Part shown: positions 32,708 to 40,523 of the stretch, in pieces
Position numbering within the stretch: position 1 is the stretch's first letter
How the letters are laid out: each line of letters begins with the position of its first letter
NCBI GenBank assembly: GCA_963728195.1
Contig: CAVSIX010000014.1
Span: 128,343-192,342 of the forward strand
Length of the DNA: 64,000 nucleotides
Source of the DNA: Sva-07 sp963728195
Lineage (GTDB): Bacteria; Actinomycetota; Acidimicrobiia; Acidimicrobiales; Ilumatobacteraceae
Reading direction: 5' to 3'
The notes under the pieces: model-generated
Told to the model about the DNA's origin: nothing
Database searches by the model: none
Seen by the model: the letters and a program-made list of their open reading frames with translations, nothing else
Position numbers and translations under genes: made by a program

Positions 32708-33778
32708 TCACACGACGCGAACGGAGGGAGGCGTTGCGAGCAGTGCCAGGAGTTCGCGCGTGATCCGCACGGCATCGCGTTCTCGCAGTGCGACGACGAC
32801 CGGAGTGTCGGCCATCTCCTGCACGTCTGCGACGAACCCGACGAGATCGACGTCGACTCCGACCGAGCAGACGACCGTCGTCTCGCGCCCGTCGGCGCCG
32901 ACGGCACGGGCGACGCACGGGATCGGATCCTTGAGGTTCGGACGCGGCTGGGGTGGCTGCGCCGGCGACACGGCCGCCATGTCGACGAGTTCGGGATCCT
33001 GTTCGAGCCGCCACCGCAGGTAGCGCTCCTGGCCCAGTCGGTTCAGTGGATGTTGCGGCGCATCCGGCGACCGGTGGGCGAGCACCGAGTCGACCACGGC
33101 TGCGAGCGCCTCGACGGTCGGGATGTCTCCGTGCAGCAACCGGAACGCCTCGCGGTCGTTGGCGCCGACGCCGACCTCGAGCAGGACGCCGTCGTCGGCC
33201 GCTGCGTCGGCAGGCGGTGCGATGTCGATGTCGCCGAGTTCGGCGAAGTGGCCGACGGTCGGTTGATCGACCACGCGGCACACCTCGAGGCCTCGCACCT
33301 CGCCGACCACGACGCCGTGCTCCACGTTCGCGGTCGCCCCGGCGGCCTCGATCACGCCGACGAGTTCCAGGTGCTCTGGCAGCGCCGCGGGCGGCTCGAC
33401 GAGCGGTTCGGGCACGACCGGCAGCAGCATCCGGTCCTGGGGATACCAGACGGTCACCGGGAAGGCGAGCCGTTGCGCCCGGCGAGCGAGCAGTCCGGTG
33501 TCGTGCTCGGCGACGAGCTGCAGCGCCGTCGCGCCCCGCCGCACCGACCACGCCAACGCCGCGCCGAGCGATCGCGCCGCTGGGCCGTCGACGAGCACCC
33601 AGGCAGCGCCGTCGTGGAGGAGTGCGGCCCCCTTCGGGAACGCCTCGGGTTCGGCATCGACCGGGCGACCGAGGTGGTCGCCGACCAGCGCGCGCAGCTT
33701 GATCCCGATCAGCCGGCTGCGCCGATCGTCGTCGGTCGACGCAGTCGGCGGTCGCAGGCCGTCAGGGATCTCGCTCAT
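32708..33778 (-). CDS. Conserved-looking hypothetical protein next to prfA
   Basis: A 356-residue soluble protein. The N-terminal half resembles an alpha/beta domain (RSRLIGIKLRALVGDHLGRP, AAWVLVDGPAARSLGAALAW, TALQLVAEHDTGLLARRAQ); the C-terminal half has ERYLRWRLEQDPELVDMA and a final ACT-like beta-alpha run (GVDVDLVGFVADVQEM). I do not recognise the family. The ATG at 33778 follows a TAGGTT box by 7 bases. Its position between the prfA-prmC pair and the DUF1501 gene shows no clear pathway. Confidence 0.65.
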   Translation of the reverse strand: MSEIPDGLRPPTASTDDDRRSRLIGIKLRALVGDHLGRPVDAEPEAFPKGAALLHDGAAWVLVDGPAARSLGAALAWSVRRGATALQLVAEHDTGLLARRAQRLAFPVTVWYPQDRMLLPVVPEPLVEPPAALPEHLELVGVIEAAGATANVEHGVVVGEVRGLEVCRVVDQPTVGHFAELGDIDIAPPADAAADDGVLLEVGVGANDREAFRLLHGDIPTVEALAAVVDSVLAHRSPDAPQHPLNRLGQERYLRWRLEQDPELVDMAAVSPAQPPQPRPNLKDPIPCVARAVGADGRETTVVCSVGVDVDLVGFVADVQEMADTPVVVALRERDAVRITRELLALLATPPSVRVV

Positions 33779-33785
33779 CGACGCG

Positions 33786-33791
33786 AACCTA
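33786..33791 (-). promoter_or_regulatory. -10 box TAGGTT, leaderless start
   Basis: TAGGTT on the minus strand, 7 bases before the ATG at 33778. Confidence 0.5.
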
Positions 33792-33856
33792 CCGGCCGAC
33801 CACCCGAGGCACCCCTCGCGTCCGTCCGACGTTGTGGGCACCGGACGTGCTGTGCC

Positions 33857-36367
33857 TCAGATGAAGTAGCCGGTGACGTCGGCGATCAGATCGACCCCGC
33901 CGGCGTGGTTGTAGAGCCGCACCTTGCCGTTCGCTCCGACCTTGGCGACCACCAGGTTGGCAATCGTGGCACCCCGAGCGACATTGAGGCTCGAGGCGTC
34001 GGGACGTGCGACGCCATCGGGATAGAGGGTCACGTAGGTCTCGTCGCTCGCACCGGTGGCGGTGACGTTGAGCACGACCGCGCTCGCAGCCGGGGCGACT
34101 GCGCCGACACCGACGACGGTGAGGTCGATCTCGGTGCCGGCACCGACGGGGCCCTTGCGGGCGCCCTGGCCGTGGCGGGTGTCGAGCAACCTCGACGGAG
34201 CCACCGGCACCACGCTCGCACCGCCGGCCGTGAAGCACCCGACGACGTCGGCGATCACGTCGAGTTCACCGGCGTTCGCGAACAGGCTCACGCTGCCCCC
34301 GGCACCGAGTTTGCACAGCACGAGGTTGGGGACGTTGCGGCCCGGCTCGTAGTTCAGATTCGAGATGTCCGGCAGCGCCGTACCGGTCGGCCACACCGAC
34401 AGGTAGCCGGGCACCGACGGCCGCAGCGCAGCGACGTTCAGCACGACGGCATCGGTTCCCTGCTCGGCGACGCCCCCCCGGCCGGCGACACGGAGGTCGA
34501 TCCGGTCGCCGCCGCGCAGCCGCGTCGGCGCCGCGCCGAGGCCGACGCGGGTGTCGAGGAGCCGGTTCGGCACGAGCGGTACGAGACCAGGACCGGAGCC
34601 CTCCTGGACGTACCCCATCACGTCGACGATGCAGTCGGTCGTCCCCGAGGCGTTGAAGACGCCGATCCGGCCATCGGGGCCGACGCCGACGATCGCCATG
34701 TTGGGGACCGCTCGACCCGGCCAGGGATTGAGGGTCGACGATCCGGTCGTCGCCGCGTCGGACGGGAAGACGCTGAAGAACCCCGGCTCACTCGGATTGA
34801 CCGACGTCACGTTCACCGCGACGGCCAGGACACCACCCGCCGGCACCCCGCCCCGACCGGCGATCTGCACGGCGAGCGTCTCGCCGGGCCCGAGGGGTCG
34901 ACGCTCGCTGCCCAATCCGTGGCGCGTGTCGCAGATGCGCTGCGGCGCGACCGCCACCATCCGCCCGCTGCGGGCGAGTGGGTTCGTGACGACCGGATCG
35001 GCGACCACGACCGGGCTCGACGGTGCGGGTGGCGGGACGGGCGGCGGCGCCGGAGCCACCGCACCCGGGCCGTGGGCGAACAGGCCGAGGTCGCGTACGG
35101 CACGACCGCCGAGGACGTCGGAGCCGCCGCCACCCAACCAGCCGTCGATCAGGCTGCCGTAGTAGTCGCGGAAGTCGACGTGGAACGCCATGCGGTCCCA
35201 CCGCTGCAGCCCGCCGAGCGAGGGGCGCTGGCCGTAGCGGCCACCACGCACGTTCGCACCGAGCACGAAGTGTGGCGCCGACGTGCCGTGGTCGGTGCCG
35301 GCGCCGTCGTTGCTCCAGCTCGTACGGCCGAACTCGGAGAACGTCATGATCGTCACCCGGTTCGCCCAGGTCGGCGACAGCACCTGGAAGAACCGGCTGA
35401 CGGCGGCGTTCAGCTCACGCATCCGAGCCGAGTGCTGGTTCGGCTGGCCGGCATGGCTGTCGAAGTCACCCCATCCGGCGCTGAGCACGCGAAGGCCCAG
35501 GTTGGCGTTGACGAGTCGGGCCATCACCTCCATCTCGGCGACGAGCGGTACGTCCGACAGGTTCTCGGGCACCAGCGGTGCGAGCCGTCCGGCGAGATCG
35601 AGCTGATCGATCATCGCCTTGCCGACGCGACCCTGCCACGTCGAGGGGTCGCCGGCGGCCAGCCTGCGCACGCCCTCGTACATCTGGATGTCGTTCGGAT
35701 CGGTCGACGCACCGAAGGCGGGGCGGCCGGCCGGAACCGCCGTGCCGCGCTGGACCCGGCCGATCAGGTGCAACGGCACCGACTGGCCGATGTGGGCGGC
35801 GGCGTACAGGTTCTCGGCCCCGCCGAGGTAGCGGTCGAGCCACCGGCCGAGCCACCCCGATGTCGGGAGCCCCGTCGGGCTGCCCGCCATCCACTTCGCC
35901 ATCGAGTTGAAGTGGCTGAGGTCCGGGTCGGGATACCCGACACCCTCGACGATGGCGAGCTGGCCGGTGTCCCAGAACTGCTTGAACACGGTGAGTTCCG
36001 GGTTGAGCCCGGTCGCCGAATCGATCGGCAGGGTGCTCTCGGGACGGATCGCGAGGCTCCGGTGTTGGCCGTAGTACAGCTGATCGTTGACCGGCACGAC
36101 GGTGTTGAGCCCGTCGTTGCCGCCGAACATGCCGATCACGATCAACACGCCGTCGTTCGGGCCTGCCGGCCCGGCAGCCCACGCCGACGGGTCGTGGCCG
36201 GGCAGCGTGAGGTCGAGCAGCGAACTCGCCGGTCCGGCGAGCGCACCGGCGCCGACGCCGAGCCCGACGAGCTGGAGGAACCGGCGACGGTCGAGGACGT
36301 GGGCATCGGTTTCCGCGACTCGCAGGTGGGCGAGTGCGTCAGCGGTGGAGATGTCGGGATCGAGCAC
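33857..36367 (-). CDS. Tat-exported DUF1501 protein with three C-terminal GYF-type repeats
   Basis: An 836-residue secreted protein. A twin-arginine signal (DRRRFLQLVGLGVGAGALAG) is at residues about 26-45. A DUF1501 (alkaline-phosphatase-like) domain follows to about residue 445 (VLIVIGMFGGNDGLNTVVP; TFSEFGRTSWSN; GTDHGTSAPHFVLG). After a Pro-rich linker come three copies of a 124-residue repeat beginning (I/L)xDTRxGxG near residues 476, 600 and 724 and ending DVxGYF-like. Similar repeats are common in Acidimicrobiia surface proteins. The GTG start is 2 bases after the DUF1800 stop; the two families are usually paired. Confidence 0.85.
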   Translation of the reverse strand: MLDPDISTADALAHLRVAETDAHVLDRRRFLQLVGLGVGAGALAGPASSLLDLTLPGHDPSAWAAGPAGPNDGVLIVIGMFGGNDGLNTVVPVNDQLYYGQHRSLAIRPESTLPIDSATGLNPELTVFKQFWDTGQLAIVEGVGYPDPDLSHFNSMAKWMAGSPTGLPTSGWLGRWLDRYLGGAENLYAAAHIGQSVPLHLIGRVQRGTAVPAGRPAFGASTDPNDIQMYEGVRRLAAGDPSTWQGRVGKAMIDQLDLAGRLAPLVPENLSDVPLVAEMEVMARLVNANLGLRVLSAGWGDFDSHAGQPNQHSARMRELNAAVSRFFQVLSPTWANRVTIMTFSEFGRTSWSNDGAGTDHGTSAPHFVLGANVRGGRYGQRPSLGGLQRWDRMAFHVDFRDYYGSLIDGWLGGGGSDVLGGRAVRDLGLFAHGPGAVAPAPPPVPPPAPSSPVVVADPVVTNPLARSGRMVAVAPQRICDTRHGLGSERRPLGPGETLAVQIAGRGGVPAGGVLAVAVNVTSVNPSEPGFFSVFPSDAATTGSSTLNPWPGRAVPNMAIVGVGPDGRIGVFNASGTTDCIVDVMGYVQEGSGPGLVPLVPNRLLDTRVGLGAAPTRLRGGDRIDLRVAGRGGVAEQGTDAVVLNVAALRPSVPGYLSVWPTGTALPDISNLNYEPGRNVPNLVLCKLGAGGSVSLFANAGELDVIADVVGCFTAGGASVVPVAPSRLLDTRHGQGARKGPVGAGTEIDLTVVGVGAVAPAASAVVLNVTATGASDETYVTLYPDGVARPDASSLNVARGATIANLVVAKVGANGKVRLYNHAGGVDLIADVTGYFI

Positions 36368-36369
36368 GG

Positions 36370-37806
36370 TCAGGCCAGCTGCATCTCGGGGGCGAGCATG
36401 ATCAACACGACGGCGTTGTTGCGTTCCCAGACCGTTGCCCGGCCGGCGTAGCGGACGACCTCCGCCGTGGCGGCCGGCGACAGGTCCAGACGCATCAGCC
36501 CGAGGAGCCGATCGACGAACGCGTCGTCCGACAGCACCGGCGCCTGTTCGGGCCACGGGGTGCGGGCGGTGATCTCCGATCGCAGGATCGACCCTCCGGC
36601 AAGCTTCAGGTCACCGGAGCCCTGCCAGTAGTCGCGGCTGGCGGCCCAGAACATCTGCTGGGCGGTACGAGCGCGCCCCTCCATCGCACTGGCGTTGACC
36701 CAGTAGCCGTTCGGTCGCCAACCGCTGACGTTGGGTGGGTACAGCAGGCGTTGGCCCATCGACTCCATCAGCCAGATCGCTCCCGAGTCGCGCGACCGCA
36801 GCCCCGTCGCTGCGAGCAGCGCGACGACGTAGTCGACCGGCGTGCGCACCAGGCCCCGCTTGACGGAGTCGGTGTAGAAGTCGGGATGGGTCAGCATCGC
36901 GGTCACCCACCGGCGGATGTCGAAATCCCCGGCGACCAGTGCGTCGCGCATCGCTGCGCCGACAGCTGGCGGCGGTGAGGTGTCGGTGGCGAACGACGTC
37001 CACAGTTTGCGACTGAGGAACTCTGCGGCCACGTCTCGGGTCGCTCGACCCCGGTTGGCGACGTTCGTGGCGCCAGCTGGCACGACACCGTCGCCGAGCA
37101 TCGTGCGGATCGTCTCGGGACCGTGGCTCGGCCATGCAGACGTCGAGCCGTCGACGTTGATCTGACGACCGAGGAAGCGCTTCGGCGACGGGTCGTGCCA
37201 GTCGGCGCGCCACCGGTACGCAGCGACGTCGTCGTTCCACTGGTCGCTGTGGCCGGTCCAGGCGAGCGTCGAGGCTTCGACGTCGTCCTCGGTGTAGTTG
37301 CCGACCCCGAGGAGGAACAGCTCCATCAGCTCTCGGGCGAAGTTCTGGTTCGGCGACGACTTCTGGTTCTGGTTGTTGTCGAGATAGCGCAGCATCGCGA
37401 CCTGCGTCGACATCGTCGTCGCCAGCGTGCGCACGTTGCCGAGGCCCTGGCGGCGCCACAGGTCGATCTGCTCGCGCATCCACTGCGACGAGTTGACCTT
37501 CGTGAACTCGCTGCAGAAGTGCCCGTGCCAGAAGAACGCCATGCGCTCCTGGAACGGGCGCGGGGAGTCGTGCGCCATCCGGTCGAGCCAGAAATGCGTG
37601 AGGTCGTACCCGCGTTCCCAGTCGCGACTGGCCGGAGCGGTGAACTGCACCGACGGAGGATCGGTGACGACGGCGAGGACGTCGGCGACCGCAGCGGCGA
37701 TCGAGCCGAGTCCGAGCAACTGTTCGACGCGATGCGGTCGATCGACGAACTCGGTGCGGCGCAGCAGGTGTCGGACGTTCGACTCGCTCAGTGGCGGCAC
37801 TGCCAT
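36370..37806 (-). CDS. DUF1800 family protein
   Basis: A 478-residue protein of the DUF1800 family, which is nearly always encoded beside DUF1501 and probably works with it outside the membrane. Recognisable segments are HLLRRTEFV at the N-terminus, RMAFFWHGHFCSEFTKV (about 88-104), NQNFARELMELFLLGVGNYTEDDV and PNVSGWRPNGYWVNASAM. No signal peptide is seen, so it may travel with the Tat partner. A TATAAC box lies about 40 bases upstream (37851-37846 on the minus strand). Confidence 0.85.
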   Translation of the reverse strand: MAVPPLSESNVRHLLRRTEFVDRPHRVEQLLGLGSIAAAVADVLAVVTDPPSVQFTAPASRDWERGYDLTHFWLDRMAHDSPRPFQERMAFFWHGHFCSEFTKVNSSQWMREQIDLWRRQGLGNVRTLATTMSTQVAMLRYLDNNQNQKSSPNQNFARELMELFLLGVGNYTEDDVEASTLAWTGHSDQWNDDVAAYRWRADWHDPSPKRFLGRQINVDGSTSAWPSHGPETIRTMLGDGVVPAGATNVANRGRATRDVAAEFLSRKLWTSFATDTSPPPAVGAAMRDALVAGDFDIRRWVTAMLTHPDFYTDSVKRGLVRTPVDYVVALLAATGLRSRDSGAIWLMESMGQRLLYPPNVSGWRPNGYWVNASAMEGRARTAQQMFWAASRDYWQGSGDLKLAGGSILRSEITARTPWPEQAPVLSDDAFVDRLLGLMRLDLSPAATAEVVRYAGRATVWERNNAVVLIMLAPEMQLA

Positions 37807-37912
37807 GCTCCAGTTACCCCTGCCCCGATGTCACCACGCCCTGAGGTTATACGAACGCTGTGCGTGATCCCACCAAGCGACCGACGATTCGGCGAAGGGA
37901 GCCGAAAACGAC

Positions 37913-37939
37913 GAACGCCGCCCGGGTGGGGCGGCGTTC
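37913..37939. terminator. Rho-independent terminator after rpmE
   Basis: Perfect 11-base stem: GAACGCCGCCC (37913-37923) and GGGCGGCGTTC (37929-37939), 5-base loop. Read on the minus strand it is followed by GTCGTTTTC, a short T-run. A 16-base palindrome (37951-37966) lies between it and the rpmE stop. Confidence 0.75.
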
Positions 37940-37981
37940 GGGGTGCCTTCGACGTCGATCGACGTCGGACGTCGGGCGTGG

Positions 37982-38218
37982 TCAGTCGTCGTCGGCGGGG
38001 GTCGCCGGTGCGTTCTTGCGCTGGCCGTAGCGCTTGTTGAAGCGCTCGACACGTCCACCGGAGTCGACGAGCTTCTGCTTGCCCGTGAAGAACGGGTGGC
38101 ACTCGTTGCAGAGTTCGACGGTGAGGTCACCCTCGCGGGTCGACTTGGTCACGAACGTGTTGCCGCACGAGCAGCGCACCGTGGTGTCGGAGTAGTTGGG
38201 GTGGATGTCGGTCTTCAT
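37982..38218 (-). CDS. rpmE: 50S ribosomal protein L31 (zinc-binding form)
   Basis: A 78-residue L31 with the zinc ligands CSCG (about residues 16-19) and CNECHPF (about 37-43), so this is the C+ (Zn-dependent) form and not the Zn-independent paralogue used in zinc starvation. The ATG at 38218 is preceded by AGGAGAT. A TAGTGT -10 box at 38293-38288 (minus strand) would give a leader of about 60 bases. The tail KNAPATPADDD is acidic. Confidence 0.95.
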   Translation of the reverse strand: MKTDIHPNYSDTTVRCSCGNTFVTKSTREGDLTVELCNECHPFFTGKQKLVDSGGRVERFNKRYGQRKNAPATPADDD

Positions 38219-38287
38219 GATGGATCTCCTGTGAGTGGCTGAGCGGGCGGGCCCTGTGCCCCCGGTCGTCACCCAGATCGGCGTTCC

Positions 38288-38293
38288 ACACTA
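38288..38293 (-). promoter_or_regulatory. -10 box TAGTGT for rpmE
   Basis: TAGTGT on the minus strand about 70 bases before rpmE. The gene has a good ribosome-binding site, so this promoter makes a leadered mRNA. Confidence 0.4.
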
Positions 38294-38318
38294 CCGACGC
38301 CACGACAACGCTCCACCC

Positions 38319-38350
38319 GGTCACGAGGTGCCAGCAGGCACCGCGTGACG
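38319..38350. terminator. Palindrome, family E, copy 3 (after rho)
   Basis: GGTCACGAGGTGCC (38319-38332) and GGCACCGCGTGACG (38337-38350), with two mismatches and a 4-base loop, 3 bases beyond the rho stop. The left arm is identical to copy 2. Confidence 0.68.
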
Positions 38351-38353
38351 GGC

Positions 38354-40297
38354 TCAGCCGGGTTGCTTGGCGATCTCGGCCAGGAACTCGTCGTTGGTGC
38401 GGAAGGTCTTGAGCCGGTCGATCAGGAGCTCGAGGCCGGCAGCGGCGCTGCCGTCCTGGGCGAGGCCCGAGAGCACCCGACGCAGCTTCCACACCTGCTG
38501 GAGCTGCTTGCGGTCGAACAACAGCTCTTCGTGACGCGTCGACGAGGCGTCGACGTCGATCGCCGGATAGATGCGCCGCTCGGCGACCTTGCGATCGAGG
38601 CGCAGCTCCATGTTGCCCGTGCCCTTGAACTCTTCGAAGATCGCGTCGTCCATGCGACTGTTGGTGTCGACGAGCGCCGTGGCCAGGATCGTCAGCGATC
38701 CGCCCTCCTCGCAGTTGCGAGCCGATCCGAAGAATTTCTTCGGCGGGTAGAGGGCGCCGGCGTCGATACCGCCGGAGAGGATCTTGCCGCTCGCCGGCGC
38801 CGCCAGGTTGTACGCCCGGCTGAGTCGGGTGATGCCGTCGAGGATGATCACCACGTCCTTGCCGGCTTCGACCATGCGGCGAGCCTTGGCGATGGTCATC
38901 TCGGCGACATGGGTGTGCTCGTCGCTCGGACGGTCGAACGTCGACGAGATCACCTCGCCCTTGACGCTGCGGCGCATGTCGGTGACTTCCTCGGGGCGCT
39001 CGTCGATCAGCAGCACGAGCAGTTCGACCTCGGGATTGTTCTGCTCGATCGACTTCGCGATCGTCTTCATCACCGTGGTCTTGCCGGCCTTGGGGGGCGA
39101 CACGATGATGCCGCGCTGACCCTTGCCGATCGGGGCGACGAGGTCGATGATGCGAGCGGTCATGTTGGCCGGATCGTTGGGATCCTCGAGGGTCAGGCGC
39201 TGATCGGGGAACAGCGCGGTGAGGCTCTCGAAGTGCGGCCGCTTCTTGGCTGCCTCGGGATCGCCGCCGTTGATCGTGTAGATCTCGAGCAGTCCGGGGT
39301 TCTTCTCGTTGCGGCCCGCCGGGCGCACCTTGCCGGTGACGTGGTCACCCTTGCGCAGCCCGTACTGCCGGGCGAGTTTCAGCGGGATGTAGGCGTCGGA
39401 CTTGCTCGGCAGGTAGCCGTTGATGCGCAGGAAGCCGTAGCCCTCGTCGCGGATGTCGAGGTAGCCCTCGACGTCGACGGGCTCGCTGCTCTCGAAGCCG
39501 GTGTCCTGCTCGATCAGCTCGACGTCCTCGCCCTGGGGACCTTCTTGGCCGCCGCGGCCCTTGCGGCGCCGCCGGCGGCGCCGGTTGCCCTCGCCGGGCT
39601 CATTGTTGCGGTTGTCGTTGCGGTTGTCGTTGCGGTTGTCGTTGCGCTGGCCGCCGCCGCCCTGAGCGTTGCGGTTGCGATCGGACTGGCCGTCGTTCCG
39701 CCCGCCGCCGGACTGCTCTGCGCCCTTGCGGTCGTCGGTCTTGCGGTCGTCGTTCTTGCGGTCGTCGTTCTTGCCACCCCGGTCGTCGGTCTTGCGAGCC
39801 CGGTTGTCGGCCCGGTTGTCGTTGCGCTGCTGGTCGTTGCGGGTGCGGTCGTGGTTGCGCCCGGCACCGCCACGGTTGGCGTCGTCGCGTGATGACCCGG
39901 AATCCTCGGCGTCGGCGGATGCGCCGTTCTTCGCGAGCTCGATCTCCCAGTCGGCGAGCGGCTCGCCATCGGGGCCGAGCACGACGTCGTCGGAATCGGA
40001 CGAGCCCGAGGAACCCGATGCGTCCGTCTCGGCGCCCGACGACCTCGCAGCGCTGTCACCGTTGCGCGAAGCGGCCTCGGAGGACGGGGCCGGCCCTGCG
40101 TCGGAGGACGATGCCGAATCGGTCGGGGCGGAGGGGGCCGACGCCGTACCGGAGCCGGTCGTGTCGAGGATCTTTTCGATGATGTCGGACTTCTTCTGGC
40201 GGGCGGTGACCTTGACGCCGAGCGCCTTGGCCATCTCCAGCAGGGTGTCCTTGTCCTTCGATTCGAGCATTGACTGTTCGAGTGCGGCTGCGGCCAC
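38354..40297 (-). CDS. rho: Transcription termination factor Rho with a long Asn/Asp/Arg-rich insertion
   Basis: This RNA-dependent ATPase ends transcription. The 647-residue protein has the N-terminal Rho domain (KDKDTLLEMAKALGVKV), then about 200 residues of low complexity, the cold-shock-like RNA-binding domain from about residue 274 (GYLDIRDEGYGFLR) and the ATPase core: P-loop PPKAGKTTVMK near 400, Walker B VVIILDGITRL, and the Q-loop and R-loop regions. The insertion holds NDNR repeats and an RRRRRRRKGRGG basic block. Such N-terminal insertions are known from high-GC Gram-positives. The GTG at 40297 follows AGAGGA; an ATG at 40327 is an alternative. Confidence 0.93.
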   Translation of the reverse strand: MAAAALEQSMLESKDKDTLLEMAKALGVKVTARQKKSDIIEKILDTTGSGTASAPSAPTDSASSSDAGPAPSSEAASRNGDSAARSSGAETDASGSSGSSDSDDVVLGPDGEPLADWEIELAKNGASADAEDSGSSRDDANRGGAGRNHDRTRNDQQRNDNRADNRARKTDDRGGKNDDRKNDDRKTDDRKGAEQSGGGRNDGQSDRNRNAQGGGGQRNDNRNDNRNDNRNNEPGEGNRRRRRRRKGRGGQEGPQGEDVELIEQDTGFESSEPVDVEGYLDIRDEGYGFLRINGYLPSKSDAYIPLKLARQYGLRKGDHVTGKVRPAGRNEKNPGLLEIYTINGGDPEAAKKRPHFESLTALFPDQRLTLEDPNDPANMTARIIDLVAPIGKGQRGIIVSPPKAGKTTVMKTIAKSIEQNNPEVELLVLLIDERPEEVTDMRRSVKGEVISSTFDRPSDEHTHVAEMTIAKARRMVEAGKDVVIILDGITRLSRAYNLAAPASGKILSGGIDAGALYPPKKFFGSARNCEEGGSLTILATALVDTNSRMDDAIFEEFKGTGNMELRLDRKVAERRIYPAIDVDASSTRHEELLFDRKQLQQVWKLRRVLSGLAQDGSAAAGLELLIDRLKTFRTNDEFLAEIAKQPG

Positions 40298-40413
40298 GAG
40301 GATTCCTCTCTTCTCGTCCGCCGCCATCGGCTGGACGAGTCGTCGAGCACCAGAGGAAGGGGGTGTGTGGAGACGCATCACGCGCCCGCAGACGTAACTC
40401 CCCTGGCAGAATT

Positions 40414-40456
40414 CGCACACGACCGAGATCTCGGGGTGCGGCCCGGACAACCGGGC
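40414..40456 (-). promoter_or_regulatory. Two hairpins in the rho leader
   Basis: Reading the rho mRNA, GCCCGG-TTGT-CCGGGC (40456-40441) is followed by a larger stem, CGCAC...CCGAGATCTCGG...GTGCG (40440-40414). Both lie in the predicted leader of about 160 bases and could take part in rho autoregulation. Confidence 0.4.
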
Positions 40457-40463
40457 AGACACC

Positions 40464-40469
40464 ACTCTA
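40464..40469 (-). promoter_or_regulatory. -10 box TAGAGT for rho
   Basis: TAGAGT on the minus strand, just before the two leader hairpins. Confidence 0.4.
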
Positions 40470-40523
40470 GCACCACCGCCGTCGCACACCACGCATCCTG
40501 GACCAACCCCACCAGCCGGATGG

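Noticed and set aside
33050..36451. 1133-residue plus-strand frame
   Set aside because: It is the shadow of the DUF1501 gene and its neighbour; composition is His/Arg/Asp-rich and patternless.
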